A stretch of 64,000 nt of DNA from Phytomonospora endophytica (lineage in GTDB: Bacteria; Actinomycetota; Actinomycetes; Mycobacteriales; Micromonosporaceae), in NCBI RefSeq assembly GCF_014202425.1, contig NZ_JACHGT010000003.1:186001-250000 (forward strand), in the 5' to 3' direction. The position numbers and the translations under genes were made by a program. Numbering within the stretch: the stretch's first letter is position 1; every line of letters begins with the position of its first letter. Below are positions 61,428 to 64,000 of the stretch, in pieces. The notes under the pieces were generated by a model. It was not told where the DNA came from. It worked only from the letters and a program-made list of their open reading frames with translations, and made no database searches.

Positions 61428-63763
61428 GTCCAGGTCCTCGGTCGGATTCGGTTGGCACGGTCGACCAGGGCGATGCGCTGGTTCTGGTCGGCGCAGGTTC
61501 GCGCCTGGTCTCGGTAGGAGTGTTCCAGGCCGAAGCGCAGGCCGCGTTCGTCGACGGGCCAACCTAGCAACTCCGTGCCCGGGCCGTGCTGCCCGGCGGT
61601 CTTGACGTATTCGAGGGCGCTGTGCAGGATCTCGGCGGCGACGACGGCGCGTCGTTCGTCGAGGTCGAGGCCTTCGAGCCGGCCGGCGGCGGCGCGGAGT
61701 TTCTCGATGTTGCGCTGGTGGGCCGGTGCCGACAGGAGGATGCGGATCGCGGCGACCTGGGCGGTGGTGTGCTGTGCGGAGCTGTGGGGGACGCCGTCGA
61801 GGACGGTGACGGCGGCGTCGCGCTGGTCGCGGCGGGTGAGGAGCCGGGCGAGGCCGAAGGCGGCCGAGACGTAGGCGTGGTCGGTGCGCCAGACGGTGCC
61901 GTAGAGGCGTTCGGCGGTGCCGAGGTCGCCGGCCCATTCGGCGGCGGCGGCCAGCGCGAGTTTCGGGGAGAGTTCGCCGGGGAGTTCGCTGTAGACCTTG
62001 TCGAAGGACTCCCGGGCGGCGTTGGGGTTGCGGTCGCGCAGGGCGTTCATGCCGCGGTACCAGTCGGTGCGCCAGTCGTCTTGTTCGTCGCGGGCGTAGG
62101 AGTCGAGTTCCTGGCGGGCGGACTGGACCCGGCCGGCCTCGATCATTTCGAGGATGAGGCGGAGGCGGACCTCGGGGCTGCGGACCGGTGCCGCGCCGAG
62201 TGCGGCGATGCGCTCCTCGGGGGTGGTGGCGGTCAGCGTGGCGAGGAACCCCGCGCCGGGGTCGGTGGAGTCGACCTGCGGGATGGGCAGGGCCGGGACG
62301 ACCTGCGTGAAGTCGACGGGGGCGCCGGGCCCGCTGGGGGTCACCGCGCTGGACTCCACGTTGGCGACGCGGCCGATCTCGACGCCGAAACTCCGTCGGG
62401 TCGGTGTGAACCACGTCGACAGTGAAGGCTGCGGGTTGCGGGTCTCGGCGGCCTTGGTCTCGCGGAGGACGCCGAGGAGCTGTTCGCGCATGTCCTCGGC
62501 GGAGGCGAAACGCGCGTAGGGGTCGGCGGCGGTGGCGCGCAGCAGGAGCCGGTGGAAGGACTCGTGCTCGGTGAACAGGCGGACCTCGGACGCGTCGGGC
62601 AGGGAGTGCCGGAAGTGCTTGGTGAACCCGTGGAAGTCGAAGGCGAGGACGGCCAGGGAGCGCGCGACGGTGTAGAGGTCGCTGGCGATCGAGGGACCGC
62701 GTTCGCCGATCTCGGGCGCGTGGTAGCCGGGGGTGCCGTAGATGGGGCTGTCGGCGTCGTCGATGCGGCGGACGGCGCCGAGGTCGATGAGTTTGAGCTG
62801 CTGGCCGACGTGGATGACGTTGTCGGGTTTGAAGTCGCAGTAGAGCAGTCCCGCGTCGTGGAGGTAGCCCAGGGCGGGGAGGATCTCGGCGCCGTAGGCG
62901 AGGACCTGTGACAGGGGCAGCGGCACGTGCTGGCCGTGTTCGTTGCGGTAGTCGCGGCGCAGGTCGCGCAGGGACTGCCCGGCGGCGTACTCCATGACGA
63001 TGTAGTTGAGGGGGTCGCCGGTGACCGGGTCGGCGTGCCGGGTGAAGTCGAAGATCTCGACGATGGCGGCGTGGTCGATGCCGACGAGGAAGCGCTTCTC
63101 GGCGATGGCGACGGCCATGGCTTCGGGGTCGGTGGTGTTGATGAGGCCTTTGAGCACGACCCAGCGGTCGGAGACGTCGTCACTGACGTGCCGGTCGCGG
63201 GCCAGGTAGATCCAGCCGAGCCCGCCGTGGGCGAGGGCGCCGAGGACCTCGTAGCGGTCGTTGACGACGTCGCCGGAGCGCAGGCTCGGGACGAAGGAGA
63301 AGGGTGTGCGGCAGTTCGGGCAGAAGCCCTCGGTGCGGCCCTGCCGGTTGTCGCGGGTGCGGCCGACGGGTTTCTCGCATTGGTGGCAGTAGCGGTGGGC
63401 CTCGGGCACGACCGGACTGTCGGGAATGACGTCGGAGGGGTTGCGGGGGGCCACCCACGGGATCTCGATCTCGCGGCTGCCCGAGCGGGTGCTGCGGGTC
63501 CCGCGGGTGCGGGTGCTCATGGACCCGGTCATCGCGCCGGTCATGGCACCGGTGAGGGCGGAGCTGAACGGCGAGACGGTGCGCGCGGGCGCGGGGGTGG
63601 CCGAGGTGGGGGCGTTCGCGGCGGCTTCGGCGGCCGCGGCCGCGTAGCTGCTCTGTGGAACGGCGGACGGCGCGCCACCGCCGGGTCTGGCCCGGCCGCA
63701 CTCGTTGCAGTAGCCGTCGGCCTCATAGGCACCACGGCAACCTGGGTGGACGCATGGGTTCAT
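61424..63763 (-). CDS. pknG: PknG-like serine/threonine kinase with TPR domain
   Basis: 779 residues. An N-terminal zinc-ribbon motif (CVHPGC..CNECG) and a rubredoxin-like pair (CHQC near 125, CPNC near 150) flank a Thr/Ser-rich stretch. Kinase domain about 170-430: Gly loop AHGGLGWIY, VVLKGL lysine, CDFKPDN in place of HRD, and IDLG in place of DFG, as in mycobacterial PknG. A TPR-like helical region fills the C-terminus. The extra N-terminal zinc ribbon matches those in the phosphatase and FHA protein. Overlaps at both ends mark a tight operon. Confidence 0.92.
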   Translation of the reverse strand: MNPCVHPGCRGAYEADGYCNECGRARPGGGAPSAVPQSSYAAAAAEAAANAPTSATPAPARTVSPFSSALTGAMTGAMTGSMSTRTRGTRSTRSGSREIEIPWVAPRNPSDVIPDSPVVPEAHRYCHQCEKPVGRTRDNRQGRTEGFCPNCRTPFSFVPSLRSGDVVNDRYEVLGALAHGGLGWIYLARDRHVSDDVSDRWVVLKGLINTTDPEAMAVAIAEKRFLVGIDHAAIVEIFDFTRHADPVTGDPLNYIVMEYAAGQSLRDLRRDYRNEHGQHVPLPLSQVLAYGAEILPALGYLHDAGLLYCDFKPDNVIHVGQQLKLIDLGAVRRIDDADSPIYGTPGYHAPEIGERGPSIASDLYTVARSLAVLAFDFHGFTKHFRHSLPDASEVRLFTEHESFHRLLLRATAADPYARFASAEDMREQLLGVLRETKAAETRNPQPSLSTWFTPTRRSFGVEIGRVANVESSAVTPSGPGAPVDFTQVVPALPIPQVDSTDPGAGFLATLTATTPEERIAALGAAPVRSPEVRLRLILEMIEAGRVQSARQELDSYARDEQDDWRTDWYRGMNALRDRNPNAARESFDKVYSELPGELSPKLALAAAAEWAGDLGTAERLYGTVWRTDHAYVSAAFGLARLLTRRDQRDAAVTVLDGVPHSSAQHTTAQVAAIRILLSAPAHQRNIEKLRAAAGRLEGLDLDERRAVVAAEILHSALEYVKTAGQHGPGTELLGWPVDERGLRFGLEHSYRDQARTCADQNQRIALVDRANRIRPRTWT

Positions 63764-64000
63764 CCCGACTCCTCCGTCGCGAGCAGCGCCTGCTGGAAGT
63801 CCCGGACCGCCCGGGTCGCCGCGCGCAGGTCACACGGCGCCGTCCACAACAGGGCACGGGCGATCTCGTACTGGCTGGTGATCTCGGCGCTCTCGGCGGC
63901 GCCGGTGCGGCCCGCCTTCATCTGGTACGCCTTGAGGCGGCCGCGCAGTTCGGCGCGCCGGTCCATCAGCGCCGTGGCGGTCTCGTTGACCGTGGCGGCG
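63760..64000 (-). CDS. C-terminal fragment of an unidentified protein upstream of pknG
   Basis: The frame is open to the right edge and ends at 63760, overlapping the kinase ATG by four bases (ATGA). The visible 79 residues are helical and charged (RRAELRGRLKAYQMKAGRTG, then TAPCDLRAATRAVRDFQQAL). In mycobacteria pknG follows glnX and glnH; whether this fragment belongs to such a gene cannot be told from what is visible. Confidence 0.75.
   Translation of the reverse strand, partial: AATVNETATALMDRRAELRGRLKAYQMKAGRTGAAESAEITSQYEIARALLWTAPCDLRAATRAVRDFQQALLATEESG

Overview
The window is GC-rich chromosomal DNA of an actinomycete. Evidence: C/G-biased third codon positions, frequent GTG starts, a DUF3046-recA-recX-miaB-miaA-dapF-hflX-lexA-nrdR-nrdJ backbone, an actinobacterial-type SOS box, a mycothiol-dependent-isomerase-like protein, and a PknG-type kinase. 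I cannot name the genus from sequence alone. No tRNA, rRNA, CRISPR array or insertion sequence was recognised.

Left part (1-31.5 kb), accessory: an arsenic-type locus (two ArsR repressors, an ArsO-like flavoprotein, an MFS exporter cut by the window edge, a 72-residue Cys-Cys-Gly protein and an odd M28 peptidase) with recurring operator-like sites; a double VOC protein; a divergent SDR/TetR pair; an MFS pump with a possible attenuator; a His-rich protein behind a CsoR-type copper operator; a WD40 protein; a secreted subtilase; a zinc-starvation pair (C-minus L33 and a CobW-like protein) sharing a Zur-type box; a macrodomain protein; a cobalamin riboswitch ahead of a thioesterase/LysE pair; a membrane DsbA-like protein; an Lhr helicase; an M20 amidohydrolase; a divergent MocR / PPOx-LeuE unit; and an MFS transporter.

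Middle part (31.5-56.2 kb), housekeeping: DUF3046, recA behind an SOS box, two GAF-ANTAR regulators lodged between recA and recX, recX with a coupled winged-helix protein, a CYTH-CHAD protein, an isomerase-like protein, miaB, a minus-strand DUF349/phosphatase/membrane-protein operon, miaA-dapF, a very acidic micro-protein, malic enzyme, hflX, an NmrA-like protein, a membrane beta-propeller-like protein, lexA with its own SOS box, and nrdR-nrdJ preceded by a phased row of DnaA-box-like nonamers.

Right part (56.2-64 kb): a GT87-type membrane glycosyltransferase and a tightly overlapping minus-strand operon of an unidentified protein (cut by the edge), a PknG-like kinase, a PP2C phosphatase, a vWA protein and an FHA protein. 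Zinc-ribbon cysteine pairs recur in kinase, phosphatase and FHA protein, so this looks like one phospho-signalling module. Together with the Cys-Cys-Gly arsenic locus it is the most interesting content here.
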